Of a stretch of 64,000 nucleotides of DNA, positions 53,369-62,723 are shown one piece after another. Each line of letters opens with the position of its first letter. Position 1 is the stretch's first letter. The stretch covers positions 372,001 through 436,000 of the forward strand of contig CAWIAN010000005.1 in the NCBI GenBank assembly GCA_963834135.1, given 5' to 3'. The DNA comes from Bog-257 sp963834135 (GTDB lineage: Bacteria; Acidobacteriota; Terriglobia; Terriglobales; Acidobacteriaceae). The translations under genes and the position numbers were made by a program. The notes beneath the pieces were generated by a model, which saw only the letters and a program-made list of their open reading frames with translations, made no database searches and was not told where the DNA came from.

Positions 53369-54152
53369 ATGCCCAGCATTCCATTCGTCAAAGCGACCGC
53401 TTGCGGCAATGATTTTCTGATCGTCAATTTTAATCATGCGCCCGGCGACATTGCTGCGTTCACCCGCCGCATTTGCGACCGCCATAGCGGCGTGGGGGCC
53501 GACGGTGTCGAATGGGTGCTTCCCGCTACCGATGCGAATCTGGGTATCCGGTTGCTGAACGCCGATGGTTCGGAGGCGGAGATCTCGGGCAACGGTACTC
53601 GCTGCGTCGCCGCGTGGTGGTGCAATGAGCATGATCGAGATAAGGTCGTCATCCGTACCGGGGCCGGACTGAAGACCTGCGAGCGAATCAGCAGCGACGG
53701 AAACAACTTCGAATTTCGCAGCTCCATGGGCAAGCCCGATGTGGGCGGTGAATCTACTGTTCGCCTGACGGAGGGTGAGGTCACGGGAACGCTCGTCTCG
53801 ATGGGCAACCCTCACTTTGTCATGTTCGTTTCGGAATTCGAACCGGGCTGGCAAGGGGTCTGCCGGGAAAATCTCGAAGCACCACGATTTCAAGCAAGGC
53901 ATGAACGTCGAGTTGGTGAGGATTGTTGGGCCCGCTGAAATTGAAGTACGATTCTGCGAGCGAGGCGTGGGCGAGACCATGTCGTCGGGTACTGGATCGT
54001 GCGCCGCGGCAGTGGCCTCGATTCACGCAGGCAAGGTGAAATCGCCGGTCCGGGTGCGTTCCCTTGGCGGCACGCAGACCGTCGAGTGGGAGCGAGAAGT
54101 CTTCCTCACCGGACCTGCCACGCTACTCTGCCGGGGCGAGTTTTTCGTTTAA
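53369..54152 (+). pseudogene. dapF: Diaminopimelate epimerase, apparent frameshift
   Basis: The enzyme converts LL- to meso-diaminopimelate for lysine and peptidoglycan. The first part (frame from 53369) has FVKATACGNDFLIVNF and the first catalytic Cys in SGNGTRCVAAW. It runs off into another sequence after FEPGWQG near 53857. The C-terminal part continues in the +1 frame with KISKHHDFKQGMNVELV and the second catalytic Cys in MSSGTGSCAAAVAS. Removing one G from the GGGG run at 53855-53858 would give a continuous protein of about 260 residues. Both catalytic cysteines are present. This may be a sequencing error, a recent mutation or programmed slippage; because the gene is normally essential, an error or slippage is likely. 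The next gene, an LD-carboxypeptidase, follows after 14 bp. Confidence 0.85.
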
Positions 54153-54166
54153 GATAAGCCTTCCTC

Positions 54167-55150
54167 ATGGCCGATTCCCGACCCATGGAACGCGTTCGTC
54201 CTGCCGCCCTCAACGCGGGCGACACCGTGGGAATCGTTGCGCCGTCTAGCGGCTTTCGGCGGGACGAATTCGAGGCTGGTTGCGCGTATCTGCTGCGCTT
54301 GGGATACCAGCCGTTTTACCTGCCATCGATTTTCGATCGCGAATTGTACTTTGGAGGCTCGGTGGAGCGGCGCGCCGGCGAATTGCACGAGATGTTTCGG
54401 CGGCCCGAAGTCAGGGCGATCCTGTGCGCACGTGGCGGCTATGGCTGTGACTATCTGTTGCCGCATCTCGACCTGGAACTGATTCGTGCGAATCCAAAGA
54501 TCTTTGCCGGATGTAGCGACGTTACCTCGCTGCTGACTTATCTCTTCGACGCTGCTGGACTGGTAACGTTCCATGGACCGATGGTTGCTGGAGATTTTGC
54601 CAGGCCCGACGGCGTCGACGAGGAGAGTTGGTTGTCGGCGGTTTCGTCCGTGGCCGAGTACAGCCGGGACTTTAGCTCCGCCGACGTTCAGATCCTGTCT
54701 GCGGGAAGTGCCGAGGGCATTCTCTACGGCGGCTGCCTTTCGCTGCTCTGCGCCTCACTCGGCACGCCGTATGAAATTCGGACGGCGGGAACGATCCTGT
54801 TTATCGAGGACCGCGCCGAGCGGCCCTACCGCATCGATCGCATGCTGATGCAGCTGAAGCTGGCGGGTAAGTTCGACGGAGTGCAGGGCATTATCTTCGG
54901 GGAAATGATCGACTGTGGCGAACCGGGCGCGCTGGACTACAGTTTGCAGCAGGTCATCATGCGGATTCTGGGTGACTTCGAGATCCCCATCGTATTCGGT
55001 TTGAAGTCCGGACATGTTTCCAGTCACGCCATGACTTTACCGTTTGGAGTGAAAGCCAGGCTTACGGCCGATGATGGTGTGACCCTGAGTTATGAGGCTG
55101 CCGTTCAGAAGGCGCCGCTATTGGCGCCAGCCAAGGCAAATCGTTCATGA
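54167..55150 (+). CDS. LD-carboxypeptidase (S66 family)
   Basis: The protein has 327 residues. Signatures are GDTVGIVAPSSGF, ARGGYGCDYLLP, the nucleophile Ser in GCSDVTSLLTYLF, the catalytic Glu in LFIEDRAERPYRIDRM, and the His in GHVSSHAMTLPFG. The family (LdcA/MccF) removes the terminal D-alanine from murein tetrapeptides in the cytoplasm during recycling. Its stop overlaps the mpl ATG, and with mpl and dapF it forms a peptidoglycan-recycling cluster. Confidence 0.9.
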   Translation: MADSRPMERVRPAALNAGDTVGIVAPSSGFRRDEFEAGCAYLLRLGYQPFYLPSIFDRELYFGGSVERRAGELHEMFRRPEVRAILCARGGYGCDYLLPHLDLELIRANPKIFAGCSDVTSLLTYLFDAAGLVTFHGPMVAGDFARPDGVDEESWLSAVSSVAEYSRDFSSADVQILSAGSAEGILYGGCLSLLCASLGTPYEIRTAGTILFIEDRAERPYRIDRMLMQLKLAGKFDGVQGIIFGEMIDCGEPGALDYSLQQVIMRILGDFEIPIVFGLKSGHVSSHAMTLPFGVKARLTADDGVTLSYEAAVQKAPLLAPAKANRS

Positions 55151-56571
55151 CCCTCAAACACATTCACCTGATCGGCATCTGCGGTACTGCAATGGCTTCG
55201 CTGGCGGGGATGCTGAAGCAGCTCGGCCACCGCGTTACCGGCTCCGACGCTGCGGCATATCCCCCAATGTCAGACTTTCTGGCTTCTTTGGGCATTCCAG
55301 TGTCGCAGCCCTTCAGCGAAGCGAATCTGGAGCCTCGCCCCGACATGGTGGTCGTGGGTAATGCCATTTCACGCGGCAATGTTGAGTTGGAGTTTGTGCT
55401 CGACCAGCGCATTCCGTTTCAGTCGATGGCGCAGGTGTTACATGGGGAATTTCTCCTCGATAAGGAGCGGCTTGTTGTTGCCGGCACCCACGGAAAGACC
55501 ACCACATCGTCGTTGTCAGCGTGGATTTTTCATCATGCCGGGCGCGCGCCGAACTTCCTGATCGGCGGTATTCCGGAGAATTTCGGCAGCTCGTTTGCCC
55601 TCGGTTCGGGACGTGAGTTCATTCTGGAAGGCGACGAATACGACACAGCTTTCTTCGACAAAGGGCCGAAGTTCCTGCACTACTTTCCCGACGCGGTGAT
55701 CCTGACGTCGGTGGAGTTCGACCATGCCGACATCTACAAGAATCTCGACGAGGTGAAGACCGCGTTCAAGCGCTTGGTCAATCTGATACCTCGCCGAGGC
55801 CTCCTCATTGCCTGGGACGGCCACCCGAATGTCGACGAATGCGCGGCACGTGCGCTGTGTCGCGTGGAACGTTACGGTTTTGCCGACAGTTCCGTGTGGC
55901 GAGTCGTTGACGTGGAGTACTTGCCCACGCTCACGAAGTGGAAGGTCCTCCGCGGGGGGAAGGCATGGGCTGAGTTGGAGTTTCCACTGGCGGGCGAATA
56001 CAACGTGCTGAACGCTACGGCGGCAGCGGCGCTGGCTGCGAACTACGGCATTTCCGCGGAAGCGATTGCGGCCGCGCTCCGCGAGTTCCATAGCGTCAAA
56101 CGTCGCCTGGAAGTGAAAGCCGAAGTGCATGGCATCACGATCATCGACGACTTCGCGCACCATCCGACGGCGATCGCGCAGACGCTCAAGGCGGTTCGCA
56201 CGCGCTACAGTGGCCGGCGTATCTGGGCGGTTCTAGAACCGCGCTCCAACACATTGCGTCGCCGGGTCTTTCAGCATGAGTTGGCGCAGAGCCTCGCCGT
56301 CGCCGATCAGATTATTCTGGCGGATGTCTTCAAATCGGAGGCGATCGCGGAGAACGAGCGCCTCGATCCAGCGGGTGTAGTCGCCGATCTGAACAACAAT
56401 GGAAAGCCTGCCCGCTTGCTTAGCAATCCCGATGCGATTGTGGAAGCGATGGCTCCGGAGCTGCGCAGGGGCGATGTGGTCGTGATTTTGTCGAACGGCG
56501 GTTTCGGCGGAATTTACGAGAAGCTTCCGGCCAAACTGAGATCGATTCATGAGGTGACAACTACAGCGTGA
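55147..56571 (+). CDS. mpl: UDP-N-acetylmuramate--L-alanyl-gamma-D-glutamyl-meso-diaminopimelate ligase
   Basis: This 474-residue Mur ligase joins recycled murein tripeptide to UDP-MurNAc. The N-terminus HIHLIGICGTAMASLAGMLK distinguishes Mpl from MurC. The ATP loop is VVAGTHGKTTTSS, followed by LEGDEYDTAFFDKGPKFLHY and the late motif DDFAHHPTAIAQTL. The start overlaps the preceding stop (ATGA) and the stop overlaps the next GTG, so the genes are translationally coupled. Confidence 0.95.
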   Translation: MTLKHIHLIGICGTAMASLAGMLKQLGHRVTGSDAAAYPPMSDFLASLGIPVSQPFSEANLEPRPDMVVVGNAISRGNVELEFVLDQRIPFQSMAQVLHGEFLLDKERLVVAGTHGKTTTSSLSAWIFHHAGRAPNFLIGGIPENFGSSFALGSGREFILEGDEYDTAFFDKGPKFLHYFPDAVILTSVEFDHADIYKNLDEVKTAFKRLVNLIPRRGLLIAWDGHPNVDECAARALCRVERYGFADSSVWRVVDVEYLPTLTKWKVLRGGKAWAELEFPLAGEYNVLNATAAAALAANYGISAEAIAAALREFHSVKRRLEVKAEVHGITIIDDFAHHPTAIAQTLKAVRTRYSGRRIWAVLEPRSNTLRRRVFQHELAQSLAVADQIILADVFKSEAIAENERLDPAGVVADLNNNGKPARLLSNPDAIVEAMAPELRRGDVVVILSNGGFGGIYEKLPAKLRSIHEVTTTA

Positions 56572-58457
56572 GCCGCCTCCACCGCACGTTTGCCCAACTC
56601 CCGTTTATTGTTGCTGCATTCCTTTTTTCTACGGCCAGCTTGTTCGCTGTGACTTCGGTTTCCTGCTCGTCGCCTCCTAGTGCGCAGCCCCAGCCGACCG
56701 AGTATTTCGTTTCGCTCGCCGACTCCGCCAATCACCTCGCTCACGTCAGCATTCGCCTCCGCGGGGGAAGCGGTACCCGCGTCCTGGATATGCCGGTGTG
56801 GAATGCTCTGTACCAGGTGCGGAACTTCGCCGCTGATATTCAGAACGTTCGAGCCGATCCCCCGACGTTTGAAGGAGTGGGAGGAGAGATTCTTACGAAG
56901 GTACGCAATGAGGGGACCAGCACCTGGGAAGTGAGTGGACCCGCCTCCTGCATCGTCGTGCATTACGACATTTACCTGAACAGCCCCGGTCCTTTTGGCA
57001 GCATGCTGAACGGCGATCATGGCTTCTTCAACTGGGCGATGGTGCTGATGTACTCGCCTGAATTGCGATCCGAGCCACTCAGTATCCGACTATTGGATGT
57101 TCCTACAACGTGGGAGCTCCGCGATGTGCATGTACTGGGCGCGGCAGCTCCCGGCAAAGTCGATCAGGTTGTCGGCATCGCACACAACTATGACGAACTG
57201 GTAGACAGCCCTGCCGAGGTCGGCACATTCCAGCAGTCCTCGTTCCAGCAAGACGGTGCCACTTACCACGTTGTGGTACATGGCAATCCGGCCGACTACG
57301 AGGTGGGCAAGCTCGACACCGTCCTGAAGCAGATCACACATGCGGAAGTCGACTGGATGCAGGACCGGCCCTATGACGAGTACACCTTCCTCTATCACTT
57401 TCCGCGCGGCCCGGCCGGCGGTGGCATGGAGCACGCTTATGGCACCGCTATCGACGTCAACGCGGAGCGGTTACGCAGCGATCTGCTGCCCCTGGCCGAG
57501 GTTACGGCACACGAGTTCTTTCATCTGTGGAACGTGAAGCGCATTCGTCCCCAGTCGCTGGAGCCGATTAATTATCAGGGCGAGATGGACACTCGGGCCT
57601 TGTGGTTCAGCGAGGGCGTGACTAGCACGGTCGGCGACCTGATGATGGTGCGCGCCGGGCTGTTCGATGAGCGCCAGTATCTGGCGGAGGTGTCAGGGGA
57701 GATCACGGAGCTCGAGCGGCGCCCGGCGCACACATGGCAATCGGTGGAGGACTCCAGCCTGGACGCGTGGTTCGAGGGCATTCCGGCTTACCGCTCGCCG
57801 GAGCGTAGCATCAGCTATTACAACAAGGGTGAGATCGACGGCATCCTGCTCGACCTGCGCATCCGCCAGCTGACGAACGGAACCAAGTCCCTGCGTGATC
57901 TGTTTCACCTGATGAACGATCAGTATGCGAAGCAGCATCGCTTCTTTCCCGACTCCACTGGGGTGGAGAAGGCTGCCGAGTCGATCACGGGGCAGAGCTT
58001 CGCCGAGTTCTTCAGCGATTACGTCGCGGGCACAAAAGAAATTCCCTACAACGAGTTCTTCGAGTTCGTCGGCTTACAAGCGGTTGCTGTGACGAACCGG
58101 GTGGCGACCGCCGGGTTTACGTCGACGGCGAACCTGGGAGGACAGCCGGAGGTGGCGCGGGTCGAGCCCAACACCGAGGCGCAGCGCCAGGGAATTTTGC
58201 CCGGAGATCGTGTGACCGCTCTGAATGGCGTTCCTGCGGAAGCTTACCTCGACGACCAGCTTTCGCGTCTGGCGCCGGGCACGGTGATTCATCTTCAGCT
58301 GGAGAATCGGCGCGGCAAGCGAGAGGTAGAGCTTCGTCTCGGCGTGCGCCAGGAGCAGTCGTACGAGGTGCGTGATCTACCGGCCGTTAGCGGCGTGCAG
58401 CGTGACCACCGGACGGCTTGGATCCACGGCGAAGATGAAGCCGGGAGCGCTCATTGA
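56568..58457 (+). CDS. M61 family metallopeptidase with C-terminal PDZ domain
   Basis: The protein has 629 residues. It has a signal peptide (about 1-28), an N-terminal beta-domain, a gluzincin core with the zinc motif HEFFHLWNVKRIRP and a downstream Glu in LWFSEGVTSTVGD, and a C-terminal PDZ domain (about 540-605, with GILPGDRVTALNGVPA). M61 proteins are aminopeptidases preferring glycine or alanine. The GTG start overlaps the mpl stop. The role inside a murein-recycling operon is not clear. Confidence 0.9.
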   Translation: MSRLHRTFAQLPFIVAAFLFSTASLFAVTSVSCSSPPSAQPQPTEYFVSLADSANHLAHVSIRLRGGSGTRVLDMPVWNALYQVRNFAADIQNVRADPPTFEGVGGEILTKVRNEGTSTWEVSGPASCIVVHYDIYLNSPGPFGSMLNGDHGFFNWAMVLMYSPELRSEPLSIRLLDVPTTWELRDVHVLGAAAPGKVDQVVGIAHNYDELVDSPAEVGTFQQSSFQQDGATYHVVVHGNPADYEVGKLDTVLKQITHAEVDWMQDRPYDEYTFLYHFPRGPAGGGMEHAYGTAIDVNAERLRSDLLPLAEVTAHEFFHLWNVKRIRPQSLEPINYQGEMDTRALWFSEGVTSTVGDLMMVRAGLFDERQYLAEVSGEITELERRPAHTWQSVEDSSLDAWFEGIPAYRSPERSISYYNKGEIDGILLDLRIRQLTNGTKSLRDLFHLMNDQYAKQHRFFPDSTGVEKAAESITGQSFAEFFSDYVAGTKEIPYNEFFEFVGLQAVAVTNRVATAGFTSTANLGGQPEVARVEPNTEAQRQGILPGDRVTALNGVPAEAYLDDQLSRLAPGTVIHLQLENRRGKREVELRLGVRQEQSYEVRDLPAVSGVQRDHRTAWIHGEDEAGSAH

Positions 58458-59158
58458 TTCGCGCGCTGGCGCTGCTGGCATTCTGGGGAATTTCTATTCT
58501 CATTGTTGGCCCGGCCCTCGTGGTCTGGGCCGCGCTCACCGGCAATGTGAATCCGCTCTATGACAACGCCACGCGCCTGGCGATCTTCGGCGTTCGCCTG
58601 GTCGGTGTGAAGATCGTGCTCCGCGGACTGGAAAATCTGAAGCCGGGGCAAAACTATATCTTCATGGCGAATCACGTTTCGAATCTTGATCCGCCGGTGC
58701 TGATTCCGAGTATTCCCGGACGCTGTTCGGTGCTGGTGAAGAAGGAGCTGTTTCGGACCCCGATTCTGGGAACGGGCATGCGGCAAGCCGATCTTGTGCC
58801 GGTCGATCGCAGGGATCGCGAGGCAGCAATCGAAAGTATTCGTGCGGCGACCCAGGTGTTAAAGAAGGGCTTGCACATGGTGATCTACCTGGAGGGTACG
58901 CGCTCCAGCGACGGGCGCCTGCTGCCGTTCAAGAAAGGGCCGTTCCATTTGGCAATGGATTCGGGTGTGCCGATCATCCCGGTGACCATGCTGGGGACCT
59001 ACGAGAGTTGGCCGCGAGACCGCTTTGCGCTGCATCCGGGAACCGCGACCGTGGTCTTCCATCCGCAGATTGATCCGAGGGAATATGCGGATCGCGATGC
59101 GTTGATCGAGGCAGTCAGAGCGTCGATCGCGAGTGCTTTGCCGGCAGAGCGGCGGTAG
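58454..59158 (+). CDS. 1-acyl-sn-glycerol-3-phosphate acyltransferase (PlsC family)
   Basis: The protein has 234 residues. One or two N-terminal spans (about 3-25) precede the acyltransferase domain with the catalytic NHVSNLDPPVL (HxxxxD type), VPVDRRDREAAIESI, and the glycerol-phosphate site YLEGTRSSDGRLLPFKKG. It makes phosphatidic acid from lysophosphatidic acid at the inner membrane. The TTG start overlaps the TGA of the M61 gene. Confidence 0.92.
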   Translation: MIRALALLAFWGISILIVGPALVVWAALTGNVNPLYDNATRLAIFGVRLVGVKIVLRGLENLKPGQNYIFMANHVSNLDPPVLIPSIPGRCSVLVKKELFRTPILGTGMRQADLVPVDRRDREAAIESIRAATQVLKKGLHMVIYLEGTRSSDGRLLPFKKGPFHLAMDSGVPIIPVTMLGTYESWPRDRFALHPGTATVVFHPQIDPREYADRDALIEAVRASIASALPAERR

Positions 59159-59164
59159 AGACAA

Positions 59165-59185
59165 TTCACCACGGAGGCGCGGAGG
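59165..59185. repeat. TTCACCACGGAGG-type short repeat
   Basis: TTCACCACGGAGGCGCGGAG lies just after the PlsC gene. An inverted related copy (CTCCGTGCCCTCGGTGCC, then TCCGTGGTGAA) is at 61908-61936. Confidence 0.55.
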
Positions 59186-59216
59186 AATCAAAAGTTAGCT
59201 GTCGCTCGTTTTTCCT

Positions 59217-59696
59217 TCACCGCTTTTCAGGCAGTATGAGGCCGTCTTTATGATGGCGGGGATCGTCTGAGACCCAAATTATCTTCTCGGTTTTTACGGG
59301 AACGCTGGATCTGAGCACGATCGATTTGATCCGCAGGTCGTTCTTAGACCATTCCAACACGGGGTTTGTCATTTCCAGCACGGCGGTCTGGCCGAGCTCT
59401 ATTGATGACGGCACGAGAACGATCTGCGCCCCATCCCTCGTTTCCAAGTAGCCTTCGATATTAATGTGGTTTTTGCCACCTGCCAGCTCCTTGTCGGACC
59501 ATTGGACGGTTTCCGGAAATTCAATGAATAGCTCGCTCACAGGTGCAGTACTGGCGATGCTGTCCCTCGGCGACAAATGAATCCATGCGTCGTTTAGTAC
59601 CGTGCCCTCAGACACAACGACTTCAGATCGGCGAGAGCACGCCGACACGAAAATCAGCATCGCACCGCATAAGAGCAACAAGTACCTGCGTGACAT
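59217..59696 (-). CDS. Putative lipoprotein, function unknown
   Basis: The protein has 159 residues. A lipoprotein signal peptide with lipobox VSAC (Cys 20) is followed by a soluble beta-rich domain of about 135 residues with no recognised motif. The ATG at 59696 lies 11 bp after the REC-PAS gene, so the two may be co-transcribed. Confidence 0.7.
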   Translation of the reverse strand: MSRRYLLLLCGAMLIFVSACSRRSEVVVSEGTVLNDAWIHLSPRDSIASTAPVSELFIEFPETVQWSDKELAGGKNHINIEGYLETRDGAQIVLVPSSIELGQTAVLEMTNPVLEWSKNDLRIKSIVLRSSVPVKTEKIIWVSDDPRHHKDGLILPEKR

Positions 59697-59707
59697 TGAA
59701 ATCTCGG

Positions 59708-60514
59708 CTACTTCTTTTCAATCAGTCGCGCAGTTAGCACGGCGCCGTCGCGGTCGTCATGCAGTTTGATGGGGAAGATCAGGACATTCCAGGTCCAGTG
59801 CGGGCTTTCCTGCGGCAGGTGCGAGGCGCCGCGAAAGCCGCGGCGATCGATGTAGGTTTCGCGGGTATCAGCTACGGTGCGCACGATCTCGCGCCACTCA
59901 TCGCCGAGTTGGGGAAATTGTTCAAACAGATTTTTTCCAGCGAACCAGGCGCGCTTGTGGCTGTTCATTGACGCGAAGTAGTCGTTGACGAACTGCCAGG
60001 TACCGTCGCGATCGAGGATTTCGAGCACGATGTCGTCGCCCATGGCCATCGAGATACGCGAGTAGTAGAAGTCGCGCGCGTCCACGACGACCGGACGGCC
60101 GCGCTTCTTGGCTTCGAAGGAACGCAGCGCGTTAACGAGGTCGTCGACTGAGCTGTATCCCTTCAGCAGATGCATGTCGGCAATGCCGCCGAACTTGCGC
60201 TCGAGTGTTGCCGACAAAATGATGATCGGCACCTGCGGCCGTTTCCGGCGCAGAGTTTCCGCGACGTCCGTTCCGAATTTTCCAGCGCCCAGATGATAGT
60301 CGAGCACCGCGATGTCGATGCCCTGGATTTTGGACTCGGCCTCTTCGATGGAGCTGGAGGTGACGACGGAGTAGCCCTTCTGGCGCAGGATTGCCGAGCG
60401 CAACACCAGATTCTCCTCGCGATCATCCAGCAGCAGAACTCGGATGGGTTTGTCGGGAACAACCTGCGGACCAAGGGTGGCCTGCGACGTCGGGTTGGAC
60501 ACTTCTTCGCTCAT
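59708..60514 (-). CDS. Response-regulator receiver protein with PAS domain
   Basis: The protein has 268 residues. A REC domain (about 22-135) has the acidic pair LLLDDREEN, the phosphorylation Asp in AVLDYHLG, the Ser in IILSAT and the Lys in LLKGYSS. A PAS domain fills most of the rest (about 165-265, with WQFVNDYFASMN). It has no DNA-binding or enzyme output, so it could work through protein contacts. A histidine kinase lies far away at 19021; no direct partner is adjacent. Confidence 0.87.
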   Translation of the reverse strand: MSEEVSNPTSQATLGPQVVPDKPIRVLLLDDREENLVLRSAILRQKGYSVVTSSSIEEAESKIQGIDIAVLDYHLGAGKFGTDVAETLRRKRPQVPIIILSATLERKFGGIADMHLLKGYSSVDDLVNALRSFEAKKRGRPVVVDARDFYYSRISMAMGDDIVLEILDRDGTWQFVNDYFASMNSHKRAWFAGKNLFEQFPQLGDEWREIVRTVADTRETYIDRRGFRGASHLPQESPHWTWNVLIFPIKLHDDRDGAVLTARLIEKK

Positions 60515-60597
60515 TATGCAATTAGAAGCAACTTTGGTTGCTCAGGGTGACTTAATTTCAGACAAATGCAAAGCAAATCTTTCTTCTGAGGCAGATC

Positions 60598-61632
60598 TTA
60601 CGTTTCGCGTTTCGAAGACTTGCCGGCGGCGGCATCCTTCGGCGTGAGGGCGCGAAGCGTTTTAGCAAATTCCGGGAGCTTACTGAAGATGCCGACGGCG
60701 CGCAACCATTGTTTGTGGTCGAAGGCAGGCGAACCGCTCACCATGGAACCCGCAGGAATATCGCCATGGGTGCCGCTTTGAGCGGTCACGATGACGCCGT
60801 CCCCGATATTGCAATGCCCAGCAACCCCGACCTGCCCGGCCAAAATGACGTTCTTGCCGACAATGGTTGAGCCTGCCAGCCCGACTTGCGAGCACAATAG
60901 CGTGTTCTCGCCGACGGCCGAGCCGTGTCCCACTTGCACCAGGTTATCGACCTTCACCCCACGCCCAATGCGGGTTTCGCCAATGCTGGCCCGGTCGATG
61001 CAGGAATTCGCTTGCACCTCGACATTATCTTCCAGGACCGTTGGTCCCGACTGAGTGATCTTCTCCCAGTGGTCGCCGTCGCGCGCAAAGCCAAAGCCGT
61101 CGCAGCCGACAATGGCACCGTTCTGCAGAACGACGTTGTCGCCCAGCACGCAAAATTCACGTACCACAGCGTGGGCATGGGCAAAGAAGCCGTTGCCGAT
61201 TCGTGCTCTGCGATAGATGACGACGTGCGGGAGCAGAACCGCGTTCTTGCCGAGTACAACATCGTCTTCGATTACGACATAAGCTCCAATATGAGCTCCG
61301 GAGCCGACCTTGGCCGTTGGCGCGATGACCGCCGTGGGATGGATACCTGCTTCGTACGCCGGAGTCTTGTAGAACAGATTGATGGCGCGCGCGAAGGCCA
61401 GGTATGGATTCTTGCTGCGCAGCATGCCGGTTGCGACGGCGGGGAAGTCTTCGGAGACGATGATGGCCGAGGCTGCCGTCGTCTTGGCAATGGCAGCGTA
61501 CTTGGGATTCGCGACAAAGGTGATCTGGCCGGCCGAGGCTTCTTCGATGCCGGCGACACCGGTGATTTCGGTGTTGCCGTCTGCGTTGTCGAGGGTGGCG
61601 CCGAGGGCGGAGGCGATGTCGGAAAGTTTCAT
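60598..61632 (-). CDS. lpxD: UDP-3-O-acylglucosamine N-acyltransferase
   Basis: This 344-residue enzyme adds the second acyl chain to UDP-3-O-acyl-glucosamine in lipid A synthesis. The N-terminal uridine-binding domain is followed by a left-handed beta-helix of hexapeptide repeats (IHPTAVIAPTAKVGSGAHIG onwards) and a C-terminal helix. The catalytic His lies in GFGFARDGDHWEKI. Its presence confirms a Gram-negative envelope. Confidence 0.95.
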   Translation of the reverse strand: MKLSDIASALGATLDNADGNTEITGVAGIEEASAGQITFVANPKYAAIAKTTAASAIIVSEDFPAVATGMLRSKNPYLAFARAINLFYKTPAYEAGIHPTAVIAPTAKVGSGAHIGAYVVIEDDVVLGKNAVLLPHVVIYRRARIGNGFFAHAHAVVREFCVLGDNVVLQNGAIVGCDGFGFARDGDHWEKITQSGPTVLEDNVEVQANSCIDRASIGETRIGRGVKVDNLVQVGHGSAVGENTLLCSQVGLAGSTIVGKNVILAGQVGVAGHCNIGDGVIVTAQSGTHGDIPAGSMVSGSPAFDHKQWLRAVGIFSKLPEFAKTLRALTPKDAAAGKSSKRET

Positions 61633-61942
61633 GTTTGCAGATGGCCTTTTCTGAGCAAAGAGCCTGCCGGGAAATCAAAAGCAGATCCCTCGCCGCCCGA
61701 ACAGACTGCTAAAAACTCCAAAACGGAGGGCTCGTCGGCCTGGAGGCCGCCTCGTCCACGCCAACACAAAAGACTTAGGGCGTGCGCGGCTGAAGCCGTG
61801 CCCTTTCAAAACCGCTGGACATCGAGTTTTTCAGCAGTCTGCAAGGGCGGCCTCGTCATGACACAAGCTTCGTCCTTATCAACGGGCACCCAAAATATAA
61901 AGATGAACTCCGTGCCCTCGGTGCCTCCGTGGTGAACTCGTC
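61633..61942. other. Repeat-containing gap upstream of lpxD
   Basis: A 140-bp TIR element (61702-61841) and a short CTCCGTGG-type repeat (61908-61936) occupy most of this gap. No gene is supported. Confidence 0.6.
61702..61841. repeat. 140-bp element with terminal inverted repeats
   Basis: CAGACTGCTAAAAACTC (61702-61718) pairs with GAGTTTTTCAGCAGTCTG (61824-61841). The interior has CGGCCTGGAGGCCG and GGCTGAAGCCGTGCCCTTTC. It is the same family as 33484-33624, where the terminal repeats have changed together (AAGAAACTC/GAGTTTCTT). Confidence 0.85.
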
Positions 61943-62416
61943 CTACTGGAACATCGGCACCTGGCGCGTGTCTTCGGGACGGCGTCCGCGGCGGCCGGAT
62001 TTTTCGCCGATCACGCCGATCACGGTCATCTCCGCCAGCGCCGAGCGCGGCACGAAGATCCTCTGCGTATTGGCCTGGGTGTCGGGCGGAATGATCGAAA
62101 AGCCGTCGGAGCCCTCCTGCAACAGATCGTTTGGCATCATGCCTTCGATGACTTCGTTGTCGCGAAAGCGCAGCCGCACCCAAAGTCCCTCCATACGCGG
62201 TCGCGAGGTGAAGGTCTTCCGGGTCAGCGTCTCGGTGTCGCCCAGCTCGCGCACGAAGTACACACCCTTCACGTCCCGGAGGTCCAGGGTGACGACATTG
62301 CCGGCGGTATTCATCAGCTCGAGCTTGCCGTCCGACACAAAGGCGTCGCTGACATACCCGTTGACGGTGTCGCGGTCCATCTTGCGGACGATGACCTTTT
62401 TGTGGGTCGTGGCCAT
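61943..62416 (-). CDS. Conserved-looking small protein, function unknown
   Basis: This 157-residue soluble protein has no signal peptide. It has a basic start (HKKVIVRKMDRDTVNGYV), then alternating beta-strands, and a basic tail (KSGRRGRRPED). The layout (VTLDLRDVKGVYFVREL, later WVRLRFRDNEVIEG) resembles PilZ-like or Sm-like beta-barrels, but I cannot name a family. The ATG at 62416 lies just before the possible structured RNA and the CCA-type gene. Confidence 0.7.
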   Translation of the reverse strand: MATTHKKVIVRKMDRDTVNGYVSDAFVSDGKLELMNTAGNVVTLDLRDVKGVYFVRELGDTETLTRKTFTSRPRMEGLWVRLRFRDNEVIEGMMPNDLLQEGSDGFSIIPPDTQANTQRIFVPRSALAEMTVIGVIGEKSGRRGRRPEDTRQVPMFQ

Positions 62417-62723
62417 AGCTGGTTCGGAGCTGCAGGGCTAACCCCGATTGTCGCACTTTTACTGGAAATATGCCCCTTAGAAGGTACTCTGTAGCCAAAT
62501 CGTCAACCTTGTGTTATTGTTCGCTTTGCAGCGGCCGAGGTGCAGACCTGCCCTAAGTTCTGTCGTAAGAGCGAGTTGCAGATTTCCACAGCGACTTGTT
62601 GGCAGTGAGACGTGGGAAATACGCTCGCCCCAGGCGAGGAGCAGGCAGCCGGGTTTGCGGTCGAGGCGTCCTCCTCAGGATCCGTTCATCTTCGAGTTAT
62701 TGCCTTTAGAGTCATAAATTTAG
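62417..62723. other. Intergenic region with possible structured RNA
   Basis: The sequence from about 62510 to 62670 can fold locally: CTCGCC-CCA-GGCGAG is a perfect hairpin, GAGTTGC pairs with GCGACTT with two G-U, and CCTGC pairs with GCAGG around both. A 6S-like RNA is one possible reading. No gene or terminator is evident. Confidence 0.3.
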
